Shown here in pieces: positions 7,419-13,972 of a stretch of 64,000 nucleotides of DNA. The stretch lies in assembly GCF_004363315.1 (NCBI RefSeq), contig NZ_SNYL01000003.1, positions 219,342 to 283,341 on the forward strand. Direction: 5' to 3'. The position numbers and the translations under genes are program-made. A model generated the notes under the pieces. The model worked only from the letters and a program-made list of their open reading frames with translations, did not search any database and was not told the origin of the DNA. This DNA comes from Tepidicella xavieri. Lineage in GTDB: Bacteria > Pseudomonadota > Gammaproteobacteria > Burkholderiales > Burkholderiaceae_C. Positions within the stretch are counted from its first letter, which is position 1. Every line of letters starts with the position of its first letter.

Positions 7419-8788
7419 GCGGCGGTCTGGATACCGGCCTGCCACGGCGCGCGTTCGCGCTTGGCGCGCGCCTGCTGCTGCCACCACTCGGCCCATTCGC
7501 CTGCCGGCGCAATGCCGTCCACCGTGTCCGGGCCCTGCATCTGGGCGTGCAGCGCCGGGTCGGCCATGCCCGGGGCCTGGCCGCCGTTCTGCACGGTTTC
7601 TATCGCCTGCAACAGCAGCCGGCGGTGGGCCATGATGACCTTGTCGGTCGTGCCCAGGTGCTCGCGGGTACGGTCCTGGATCGGACCCATGCTTTCCACC
7701 GCCCATTGGTCGTGCACGTTGATGTCTTCCTCGCCCATGCCGAGGTAAGTCTGCTCCCGTTGCTCGGTCGGGTTGAAGCCCCACTGGTTGTGGCGCCCGG
7801 CCTTGGGCAGGTAGAGCGGCGGTTCGATGAACTGCACCCGCTGGGCCCGCATGGCGGCCTTGTCCACCGGCTTGTCGAAGCTGGTGAAAAAGGCGTACCA
7901 GTAGGTGTGGGTGTCGTCCACCGGCACGTGCATCTGGGTGATGGTGAGCGTTTCCGACAGCGGGATCACGAAGGTATGAGGGAAGATCTCGTTCGTCACG
8001 CGCACGTGGGTGAGTTCGTCCGTCATGGGCCGCAGCGTGGTGATCTGGAAGCCCCAGGGGCGCGGCTCGAAGCGGATGTCGGGCCGGTGGAACTCGCGCA
8101 TGATGCGCGTCATGGGCCAGCGCTCGCCGTCGGCTTCGCCCAGGCTGGCGCTGCGGAACTGCTTGCCGGCCGCGTTGTCGCCGATGGCCTCCAGCGGGGC
8201 ATCGTGGAGGAAACGGTGCAGGAAGGAAGTGTGCGCCGGGTCGATGCCCACCTCGAACGCCTGCAGCCAGTTGCAGTGCCACAAGCCCTTGAAGGCAAAC
8301 ACGTGCGTGTCCGGCGCGGCGAAGCAATCGAAATGCGGGAAGGGGGGCTGCTGGCCCTCTTCACCCAACCAGGCGAACAGCACCCCACTTTGCTCGATGA
8401 CGGGGTAGCTGCGCTGGCGCACGCGCTGGCACAGGGTGCTGCCCAACGGCTCGGCCGGCGTCTCCAGACAGCGGCCCGTGGCATCGAACTTCCAGCCGTG
8501 GAAAGGGCAGCGCACGCCATCGCCTTCGTGGCGGGCGTAGGCCAGGTCGGCATTGCGATGCGGGCAGTCGCGGTCCAGCAGGCCCCAGCGGCCCTGCCCG
8601 TCCTTGAACAGGATCATGTCCTGCCCCAGCAGCCGCACCGCTTTGAGCGGCCGCTCGGCCATGCGCGGGTCGTGCGCGGGGTCGAATTCCTCCCGCAGCG
8701 CCACGGGCTGCCAGTAGCGGCGCAGCACGGTGCCGCATGGGGTGCCGGGGCCGATGCGGGTGAGCAGTTCGTTTTGTTCGGCTTTCAT
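7415..8788 (-). CDS. Rieske non-haem iron oxygenase, alpha subunit
   Basis: A 457-aa oxygenase. The Rieske cluster ligands are Cys75/His77 (DRDCPHRNA) and Cys94/His97 (RCPFHGWK). The mononuclear iron site is Asp183-x2-His186-x4-His191 in GIDPAHTSFLHR, with Asp372 in MGPIQDRTREH a candidate third ligand. It resembles the phthalate-dioxygenase-like class that works without a beta subunit. First gene of an operon with the glutamine-synthetase-like and ferredoxin genes, divergent from a GntR regulator. The substrate is not evident; an amine or its gamma-glutamyl derivative is inferred from context. Confidence 0.88.
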   Translation of the reverse strand: MKAEQNELLTRIGPGTPCGTVLRRYWQPVALREEFDPAHDPRMAERPLKAVRLLGQDMILFKDGQGRWGLLDRDCPHRNADLAYARHEGDGVRCPFHGWKFDATGRCLETPAEPLGSTLCQRVRQRSYPVIEQSGVLFAWLGEEGQQPPFPHFDCFAAPDTHVFAFKGLWHCNWLQAFEVGIDPAHTSFLHRFLHDAPLEAIGDNAAGKQFRSASLGEADGERWPMTRIMREFHRPDIRFEPRPWGFQITTLRPMTDELTHVRVTNEIFPHTFVIPLSETLTITQMHVPVDDTHTYWYAFFTSFDKPVDKAAMRAQRVQFIEPPLYLPKAGRHNQWGFNPTEQREQTYLGMGEEDINVHDQWAVESMGPIQDRTREHLGTTDKVIMAHRRLLLQAIETVQNGGQAPGMADPALHAQMQGPDTVDGIAPAGEWAEWWQQQARAKRERAPWQAGIQTAA

Positions 8789-8866
8789 GGCATCTCCTGC
8801 ATGGCCCTCTGGACAAAAAAGGGGGGTGTGAGCGGCAACCCCGTGAACCCGCGCCGCGAGGACATC

Positions 8867-8878
8867 ACGGTATACCGT
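8867..8878. promoter_or_regulatory. 12-bp palindrome in the GntR/Rieske divergent promoter region
   Basis: ACGGTATACCGT is a perfect palindrome 28 bp upstream of the GntR start and about 80 bp upstream of the Rieske start. A second TGTACA palindrome lies at 8892-8897. FCD-type GntR regulators bind short dyads of this kind. Operator assignment is inferred from position and symmetry. Confidence 0.45.
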
Positions 8879-8906
8879 TGTGCGTTTTCAGTGTACAGTC
8901 GTTCCC

Positions 8907-9629
8907 ATGAACGTGCAAGAAACCGTGTTGCTGCAACTGCGCGAGGGCATCTTTCGCGGCGATTTCGAGCCCGGCCAGCGATTGGCCGAACAGCAGGTGG
9001 CCGAGCGGCTCGGCGCTTCCCGCACCCCCGTGCGGGCCGCGCTGGTGGCGCTGGAACAGGAAGGGCTGGTGGAAACCCACGACAACGGCGGCTATGTGGT
9101 GCGGCGCTTCACCGCCAGCGAGGTGGCCGATGCCATTGCCGTGCGCGGCCATCTGGAAGGCATGGCCGCACGGCTGGTGACCGAGCATGGCGTCTCGCGC
9201 CAGCTGGCGCGTGCCTTCGACGATTGCCTGGCCGAAGGCGATGCCGCCCTGGCCAACAACCCGCTGACGATGGCAGACTATGCGCGGTATACCGCCATGA
9301 ACGACCGCCTGCATGCCCTCATTCTGGAAGCCTGCGGCAACCGGGCCTTGCAGCGTGCCGTGGCGCTGAACGACAAACTGCCTTTCGCCTCGGCCTCGGC
9401 CATGCTGCCCATGCAGGGCTCGTTGGCGGTGGACCGCGACTGGATGCTCTATGCCCACCGCCAGCACCACATGCTGGTGGAAGCGATGAAACGCGGCGAA
9501 GGCGCCCGTGCCCAGGCGCTGGCCGTCGAGCACACCGAAGTGGCGCAGACCAATCTGCGCCTGGCGCTGGCGCGACGCAGCGAAGCCGAGCAGGTGATGC
9601 CGGTGATCCGGCTGGTGATGGGGGGCTGA
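8907..9629 (+). CDS. GntR-family (FCD) transcriptional regulator
   Basis: A 240-aa regulator with an N-terminal GntR winged helix (residues ~1-70: LREGIFRGDFEPGQRLAEQQVAERLGASRTPVRAAL in the usual order) and a helical FCD effector domain. It starts at the ATG at 8907; an upstream GTG at 8880 is in frame but lies in the promoter region. Divergent from the Rieske operon, so it is the likely local regulator responding to the pathway substrate. Its stop is 1 bp from the convergent CnoX stop. Confidence 0.85.
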   Translation: MNVQETVLLQLREGIFRGDFEPGQRLAEQQVAERLGASRTPVRAALVALEQEGLVETHDNGGYVVRRFTASEVADAIAVRGHLEGMAARLVTEHGVSRQLARAFDDCLAEGDAALANNPLTMADYARYTAMNDRLHALILEACGNRALQRAVALNDKLPFASASAMLPMQGSLAVDRDWMLYAHRQHHMLVEAMKRGEGARAQALAVEHTEVAQTNLRLALARRSEAEQVMPVIRLVMGG

Positions 9630-9630
9630 C

Positions 9631-10587
9631 TCAGTTCAGCGCCATGCTCAGCTTGCGCCGGTAGCGCGACACCAGCTCGGCCTGCGGGTCCTGCTGCACC
9701 GCCGTCTGGCCCGCCAGCTCGATGCCGCCGGCGCTTTTGCCCGGCAGCCCGGCGTCGGCCTTGGGCTTGGGCGGGGTCAGCAGCTCCAGCAGAGCCACAT
9801 AGGTCTTGCGCGGGGCTTCTTCGGCCCAGGTCTTGTCGCGCATGATGATTTCGAGCAGCTCTTCCATGGCCGCGGGCCAATCGCCACGGGCGATCAGCAC
9901 CCGGCTCTTGGCAAAGCGGGCGTCGAAGTCGCGCCGGTTCTGGGCGATGGCTTCGTCGAAACGCTCCAGCGGCCACTGGCCGCGCGGGTCGTTGGCCACG
10001 AATTCCAGCGCGTTGAGCCACTGGGCCAGCGCCTCGAAGCGCAACGGCACCGGAATCAGCGACAAGGCCGGGGCCAGCGCCGCGGCGGCTTCGCCCAGGC
10101 GCCCCTGCCCGATGAGCAGCTTGACGTAGTCAAAGCGCAAATCTTGGTTGTCGGGGGCCTGGGCCAGCGCGTCGGCCATGCGCCGCAGGGCGGCTTCGGC
10201 ATCGCCCGCTTCGGCCAGCTGCTGGGCTTCATCGGCCTGGGCCAGCGCCTGCAAGTCGTCTTCGCTGGGCAGGTGCTTGTCCAGAAACGCGCGCACCTGG
10301 CCTTCGGGCAGCGCCCCCATGAAGCCATCCACCGGCTGACCGCCCACCATCAGCACACAGGTGGGAATGCTGCGGATGCCAAACGCCGCGGCCAGCTGCT
10401 GCTCCTCGTCGGAATTGATCTTCACCAGCTTGAAGCGGCCCGCGTAAGCGGCCTCCACCTTCTCCAGCACGGGGCCCAGGGAACGGCAGGGGCCACACCA
10501 CGGCGCCCAGAAATCGACCAGCACAGGCACGGCGTGGGAAGCCTCGATGACTTCGGTCTCAAAGTTGGCAAGGGTGACGTCGATCAT
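9631..10587 (-). CDS. cnoX: thioredoxin-fold co-chaperone with TPR region
   Basis: A 318-aa protein: a thioredoxin domain (residues ~1-110) with the active site WCGPC (Cys31-Cys34), then a TPR-like helical region (~115-270). This is the CnoX/YbbN architecture, which protects substrates from overoxidation and hands them to GroEL/DnaK. The E. coli protein has SxxC rather than CxxC; the CGPC here suggests redox activity. A ~45-residue tail rich in Pro, Ala and Gln exceeds the usual length. It is a single-gene unit, convergent with gntR. Confidence 0.88.
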   Translation of the reverse strand: MIDVTLANFETEVIEASHAVPVLVDFWAPWCGPCRSLGPVLEKVEAAYAGRFKLVKINSDEEQQLAAAFGIRSIPTCVLMVGGQPVDGFMGALPEGQVRAFLDKHLPSEDDLQALAQADEAQQLAEAGDAEAALRRMADALAQAPDNQDLRFDYVKLLIGQGRLGEAAAALAPALSLIPVPLRFEALAQWLNALEFVANDPRGQWPLERFDEAIAQNRRDFDARFAKSRVLIARGDWPAAMEELLEIIMRDKTWAEEAPRKTYVALLELLTPPKPKADAGLPGKSAGGIELAGQTAVQQDPQAELVSRYRRKLSMALN

Positions 10588-10798
10588 GGTGTCAAAGACT
10601 GCAAATCACTGAATATGGGGCCGCACACGCGCGCGGGCAACGGCCACATTGTCTTACGGAACCGCCATCGGCTGAAGCCATCGGCTGCGAAAATCCGCGG
10701 CAGGCGCATGCGATAAGCTGATAGATTTTGCAAGTCTCATACGGCCCAGTCGCTGCCCGTGCGCCGGCTGGGGCGCTGGCGAAAATGACCAACACTGC

Positions 10799-10821
10799 CC
10801 CGGTGGCCAGATGCCACCGGG
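10799..10821 (+). other. 9-bp hairpin in the mod leader
   Basis: CCCGGTGGC and GCCACCGGG form a perfect 9-bp stem around a 5-base loop, ending 25 bp before the mod ATG and just upstream of its AAGGA ribosome-binding site. No T-tract follows. It may modulate mod translation or simply be repeat debris. Confidence 0.4.
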
Positions 10822-10845
10822 CAACGCTTGAAGGAATGGGCGTCA

Positions 10846-12540
10846 ATGCCAACACTGAACTGGATCGGCAAGGAAGTCGTCGTCAAACACCACAAGGAAG
10901 TGCCGTTTCGCCTCTTGGAGCCCGTGCCGCAACTATCGCTCCCCTCGCCCGCAGGGAAAGGGGCCGGGGGAGAGGGCGATTTTGGCGGCAACCTCATCGT
11001 GCAGGGCGACAACCTGCACGCCTTGAAGGCCCTCTTGCCGCGCTACGCGGGCCAAGTGAAGTGCATCTACATCGACCCGCCCTACAACACCGGCAACGAA
11101 GGCTGGGTGTACAACGACAACGTGAATAGCCCGGAGATCAAGAAATGGCTGGGCGAAGTGGTCGGCAAGGAAGGCGAGACGCTGGATCGGCACGACCGCT
11201 GGCTGTGCATGATGTACCCGCGCTTGGTGCTGCTGCGGCAGTTTCTGCGCGAGGACGGCGCGATTTTCGTGTCCATCGACGACAACGAAGTGGCCAGCTT
11301 GCGGTTGTTGATGGATGAGATTTTTGGGGCAGGGAATTTTATTTCCACGTTCGTCGTTCAAAAGAGAGTCTCTCCAGACAATGATGAGCGTTTAGTCACG
11401 GCAGTACATGACTACTTAGTCTGTTACGGGAAGAACAAGCGCTCTTGCCAATTCGCACGACTTGCACGTACCGAAAAAGCAGATGCGCGTTACGAAAATC
11501 CTGACAATGATCCGCGAGGGCCGTGGACATCCAGCGATTTGACTCGACGCGAGTATCGAGAGCACGACTTTTATCCAATCAAATTACCCAGTGGACGTGA
11601 AGTCACGCCAGCGGCTGGTAGAAGCTGGTCAGTTCCACGCGAAACTTTTCAGCGACTATTGGCCGAAAACCGCATATGGTTTGGCCGAAATGGTGCGGCA
11701 ATGCCACGCTTGAAACGATTTCTTTCCGAAGTTTCTGGGGGTATGGTTCCAACCACCTGGTTCTCTTCAGACCTTGCGGGCGATAACCAGCAGAGCAAGA
11801 AAGAGCTACGAGGGATACTGCACGAGCAAACCGATTTGTTTGCAACGCCAAAGCCAACAAAATTACTTCAGCGCATCCTGCAAATCGCCACCGACAAGGA
11901 TTCCCTCGTCCTCGACAGCTTCGCCGGCAGCGGCACGACAGCCCACGCGGTGCTCAAGCAAAACGCCGAAGATGGCGGCAAGCGTCGCTTCATCCTCGTG
12001 GAAATGGATGAGAACATCGCCCAAAACGTCACCGCCGAGCGTGTGCGGCGCGTGGCACAAGGCTACAGCAAAAGCGCCCTCACCCCCGGCCCCTCTCCCG
12101 CCAGCGGGCGAGGGGAGAAAGCCGTCGCAGGCTTGGGCGGCGGCTTTCAGTTCTGCCGCCTATCGGCCGAGCCCCTCTTTGATGCCGACGGCCAGATTCG
12201 CCGCGATGTGACCTTTGCGCAGCTCGCGGAGTTCGTCTGGTTTGCCGAAACCGGCACGGGCTTCCCCCTCCCCCAACCCCTCTCCCGGGGGGAGCGGGGA
12301 GAAAAATATTCGCCGCTCTTGGGGGTGTTTGAAGGCCGCGCCATCTACCTGCTCTACAACGGCATTCTCAAGGACAAATCGGTTGCCGGCGGCAATGTGC
12401 TCACCGGCGCGGTGCTCGACGTGCTGCCGCCGTTTGCCGGCCCCAAGGTGATCTACGCCGCCGCCTGCCGGCTGGGCGGCGCGCGGCTTATGCGCGAGGG
12501 CATCACCTTCAAGCAAACGCCTTACGTGCTGGCGGTGTAG
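10846..12540 (+). CDS. mod: type III restriction-modification DNA methyltransferase (Mod)
   Basis: A 564-aa adenine-N6 methyltransferase of the beta class: catalytic motif IV DPPY (residues 77-80, IYIDPPYNTG) precedes the target-recognition region, and SAM motif I (DSFAGSGTT, ~357-365) follows. It methylates the recognition site and directs the Res subunit. Start ATG at 10846 follows AAGGA; a TTG 18 bp upstream is less likely. The frame contains three inserted GC-rich palindromic repeats read through as peptides such as SLPSPAGKGAGGEG, LTPGPSPASGRGE and LPQPLSRGERGE. The recognition region (about 11,340-11,880) is clearly poorer in GC than its flanks. Its 3' end is duplicated downstream. Confidence 0.9.
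   Translation: MPTLNWIGKEVVVKHHKEVPFRLLEPVPQLSLPSPAGKGAGGEGDFGGNLIVQGDNLHALKALLPRYAGQVKCIYIDPPYNTGNEGWVYNDNVNSPEIKKWLGEVVGKEGETLDRHDRWLCMMYPRLVLLRQFLREDGAIFVSIDDNEVASLRLLMDEIFGAGNFISTFVVQKRVSPDNDERLVTAVHDYLVCYGKNKRSCQFARLARTEKADARYENPDNDPRGPWTSSDLTRREYREHDFYPIKLPSGREVTPAAGRSWSVPRETFQRLLAENRIWFGRNGAAMPRLKRFLSEVSGGMVPTTWFSSDLAGDNQQSKKELRGILHEQTDLFATPKPTKLLQRILQIATDKDSLVLDSFAGSGTTAHAVLKQNAEDGGKRRFILVEMDENIAQNVTAERVRRVAQGYSKSALTPGPSPASGRGEKAVAGLGGGFQFCRLSAEPLFDADGQIRRDVTFAQLAEFVWFAETGTGFPLPQPLSRGERGEKYSPLLGVFEGRAIYLLYNGILKDKSVAGGNVLTGAVLDVLPPFAGPKVIYAAACRLGGARLMREGITFKQTPYVLAV
10938..10980 (-). repeat. short palindromic GC-rich repeat inside mod, copy 1 (reverse orientation)
   Basis: Read on the minus strand it begins CGCCCTCTCCCCCGGCCC and runs to GGGCGAGGGGAG, the same consensus as copies 2 and 3. 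It is read through in frame near the mod N-terminus (SLPSPAGKGAGGEGD). Such CCCTCTCCC...GGGAGAGGG elements are usually intergenic in proteobacteria. Confidence 0.75.
12076..12117 (+). repeat. short palindromic GC-rich repeat inside mod, copy 2
   Basis: Starts GCCCTCACCCCCGGCCCC, then CTCCCGCC and the complementary arm GGGCGAGGGGAG. Translated in frame as LTPGPSPASGRGE, about 50 residues after the SAM-binding motif, so it lies in a surface loop of Mod at best. Confidence 0.8.
12264..12301 (+). repeat. short palindromic GC-rich repeat inside mod, copy 3
   Basis: CCCCCTCCCCCAACCCCT followed by CTCCCGGGGGGAGCGGGGAG. Translated in frame as FPLPQPLSRGERGEK. It belongs to the same repeat family as copies 1 and 2 but is more diverged. 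Confidence 0.75.
12414..12540 (+). repeat. direct repeat copy A: 3' end of mod
   Basis: The last 127 bp of mod recur at 13119-13245. The first 60 bp of the two copies are identical, and I count 10 differences in the remaining 67 bp, mostly silent or conservative, including the stop codon (TAG here, TGA in copy B). The copies bracket a toxin-antitoxin pair. Confidence 0.9.
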
Positions 12541-12579
12541 CATAGTCCTGACCCCTGTTACCCGCGTGAGGAGTACGCC

Positions 12580-12786
12580 ATGAGTACCGCAGAAATCATC
12601 GAGCGCGCCTTGCATTTGACGGCATCGGAACGCTATGCCTTGATTGAGCTGCTGCACCAAAGTCTCGACAAGCCCGACCCGGCGGTGGATCGGGTTTGGC
12701 AGGAAGAGGCATTGCGTCGCTTGCAGGCTTACGACGAAGGCCGGCTCGAGTGCGTTTCGATGGAAGAGGCCTTCAAGGACTTGTGA
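12580..12786 (+). CDS. antitoxin, addiction-module component family
   Basis: A 68-aa helical protein (MSTAEIIERALHLTASERYAL) of the putative addiction-module component family that pairs with RelE/ParE toxins. A GAGGAG site precedes the ATG. Its stop overlaps the toxin start (TGATG), the usual coupled antitoxin-toxin order. It lies 39 bp after mod and is inserted between mod and the rest of the restriction operon. It should neutralise the toxin and probably represses its own promoter. Confidence 0.85.
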   Translation: MSTAEIIERALHLTASERYALIELLHQSLDKPDPAVDRVWQEEALRRLQAYDEGRLECVSMEEAFKDL

Positions 12787-13088
12787 TGGAGCTTGTTTTC
12801 GCCAAGGTGGCCCGCGCGGAAATGGCCGAGGCCAAGCGTTTCCACGAATGGCAGCAACGCGGCTTGGGCGCGGCTTTTCAGCACGAGGCCATGGTGGCCG
12901 CCAGGCGCATTCTGGAACGCCCCTTGGCTTGGCAAGTCGAGATCGATCCGGTGCGGCGGTTTGTGTTCAACCGCTTCCCTTACAAAATGCTCTACGTGGT
13001 TCGTGGCGAACGCATCGTTGTGTTGGCAGTCGCGCACCAGCACCGCAATCCGGAATACTGGATCGATCGCATCGACCGCCATGAATAA
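12786..13088 (+). CDS. RelE/ParE-family toxin
   Basis: A 100-aa toxin with the ParE/RelE fold pattern: an N-terminal helical pair (EMAEAKRFHEWQQRGLG), then beta strands ending FNRFPYKMLYVV and VLAVAHQHRNPEYW. The H.HR.P.YW tail is typical of ParE-like toxins coupled to this antitoxin type. Whether it cuts ribosome-bound mRNA or attacks gyrase cannot be read from sequence. It starts within the antitoxin stop codon. Confidence 0.88.
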   Translation: MELVFAKVARAEMAEAKRFHEWQQRGLGAAFQHEAMVAARRILERPLAWQVEIDPVRRFVFNRFPYKMLYVVRGERIVVLAVAHQHRNPEYWIDRIDRHE

Positions 13089-13245
13089 CTTCGCAGCGAA
13101 ACGCCACCAACAGCGGGGGCTCGACGTGCTGCCGCCGTTTGCCGGCCCCAAGGTGATCTACGCCGCCGCCTGCCGGCTAGGCAGTGCGCGGCTTACGCGC
13201 GAGGGCATCACCTTCAAGCAGACGCCTTATGCGCTGGAGGTGTGA
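13081..13245 (+). pseudogene. duplicated 3' end of mod (direct repeat copy B)
   Basis: A 54-codon frame whose last 42 codons (from 13119) repeat the C-terminus of Mod: LDVLPPFAGPKVIYAAACRL through GITFKQTPYALEV and a TGA stop. The first codons (MNNFAAKRHQQRG) do not match Mod. GGAGG at 13236-13240, inside this tail, forms the ribosome-binding site of the next gene, so this copy probably marks the original mod-zeta junction. No independent function is expected. Confidence 0.85.
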
Positions 13246-13247
13246 GC

Positions 13248-13769
13248 ATGGGGCCACAGCGCAAAGTCATCATCATCGCCGGGCCGAACGGGGCGGGAAA
13301 AACCACTTTTGCGCGCGAGTTTCTGCCCAACGAGGCAAGCTGCCCCATTTTTGTGAACGCCGATTTGATTGCTGCGGGGCTCGCCCCCTTTGCGCCGCAG
13401 ACGGCCGCCGTGCAGGCCGGGCGGCTGATGCTCGAGGAGCTGGAGCGGCATTTCCGGGCAGGGCGCAGCTTCGCGTTCGAGACGACGCTGTCGGGCCGGG
13501 CGTACCTGCGCCATATCCGGCGCTGGCAGCAGGCGGGCTATTGGGTGGAGCTGATCTTCCTGCAGCTTGGCAGCGCCGACGAGGCGGTGGGGCGCGTGCA
13601 GCAGCGGGTTCGGCAGGGCGGCCATGACATCCCAGAGCCGGTGATCCGGCGCCGCTTCGAGGCCGGGCTGGCCAATTTTCGTCAACACTACGCGCCGGCG
13701 GTGGATGCCTGGGCCTTGTATGACAACTCGGGCGAGATGCCGGTATTGCTGGACTGGAGCGAACGATGA
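13248..13769 (+). CDS. zeta-toxin-like P-loop kinase
   Basis: A 173-aa AAA/zeta-like ATPase with Walker A GPNGAGKTT (residues 12-20), FVNADLIAAGLAPF and the FAFETTLSGRAYLRHI stretch that in zeta toxins carries the catalytic Asp/Arg environment. Zeta toxins phosphorylate UDP-N-acetylglucosamine; family relatives also include uncharacterised kinases. It is translated from a GGAGG site inside the mod 3' end and overlaps the next gene by ATGA. No epsilon antitoxin is present. The activity and role in the restriction operon are unknown. Confidence 0.8.
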   Translation: MGPQRKVIIIAGPNGAGKTTFAREFLPNEASCPIFVNADLIAAGLAPFAPQTAAVQAGRLMLEELERHFRAGRSFAFETTLSGRAYLRHIRRWQQAGYWVELIFLQLGSADEAVGRVQQRVRQGGHDIPEPVIRRRFEAGLANFRQHYAPAVDAWALYDNSGEMPVLLDWSER

Positions 13770-13972
13770 ACAGTAAGACGATCGATCAGGCCAAGAGCGC
13801 GGATTTGCGGGGTTCGTGGCCAGCCCTGCTGCGAGCGGCGCGGCGGGCGCGCGAGCTGGCGGCGCAGACGGGGACCGAGCTCATCGTCATGCGCGATGGC
13901 GTGCTGCAACGCATCCGGCCACAGCCGAACGCGGGCGCGATGCCCGCGACCACCCCCGAGGGCAAGCCATGA
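13766..13972 (+). CDS. small basic protein coupled to the zeta-like kinase, function unknown
   Basis: A 68-aa protein: a helical, Arg-rich first half (WPALLRAARRARELAAQTG), a short strand (ELIVMRDGVLQRI) and a disordered Pro-rich tail. Start and stop are both ATGA overlaps, with the zeta-like gene before and res after, so all three are translationally coupled. It resembles no family I can name with certainty. Its size, basic character and place suggest an antitoxin or an assembly factor for Res, which is inference. Confidence 0.7.
   Translation: MNSKTIDQAKSADLRGSWPALLRAARRARELAAQTGTELIVMRDGVLQRIRPQPNAGAMPATTPEGKP

Noticed and set aside
7419-8327. In-frame extension of the GS-like gene into the Rieske gene, suggesting a fusion
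   Set aside because: The extension is an out-of-frame reading of the Rieske gene; GS homology starts at the ATG at 7418 with an ATGA overlap.
10592-10855. 87-codon frame on the minus strand in the cnoX-mod gap
   Set aside because: It has a hydrophobic start but no ribosome-binding site or recognisable family and overlaps the mod leader hairpin and start; I treat the gap as regulatory.
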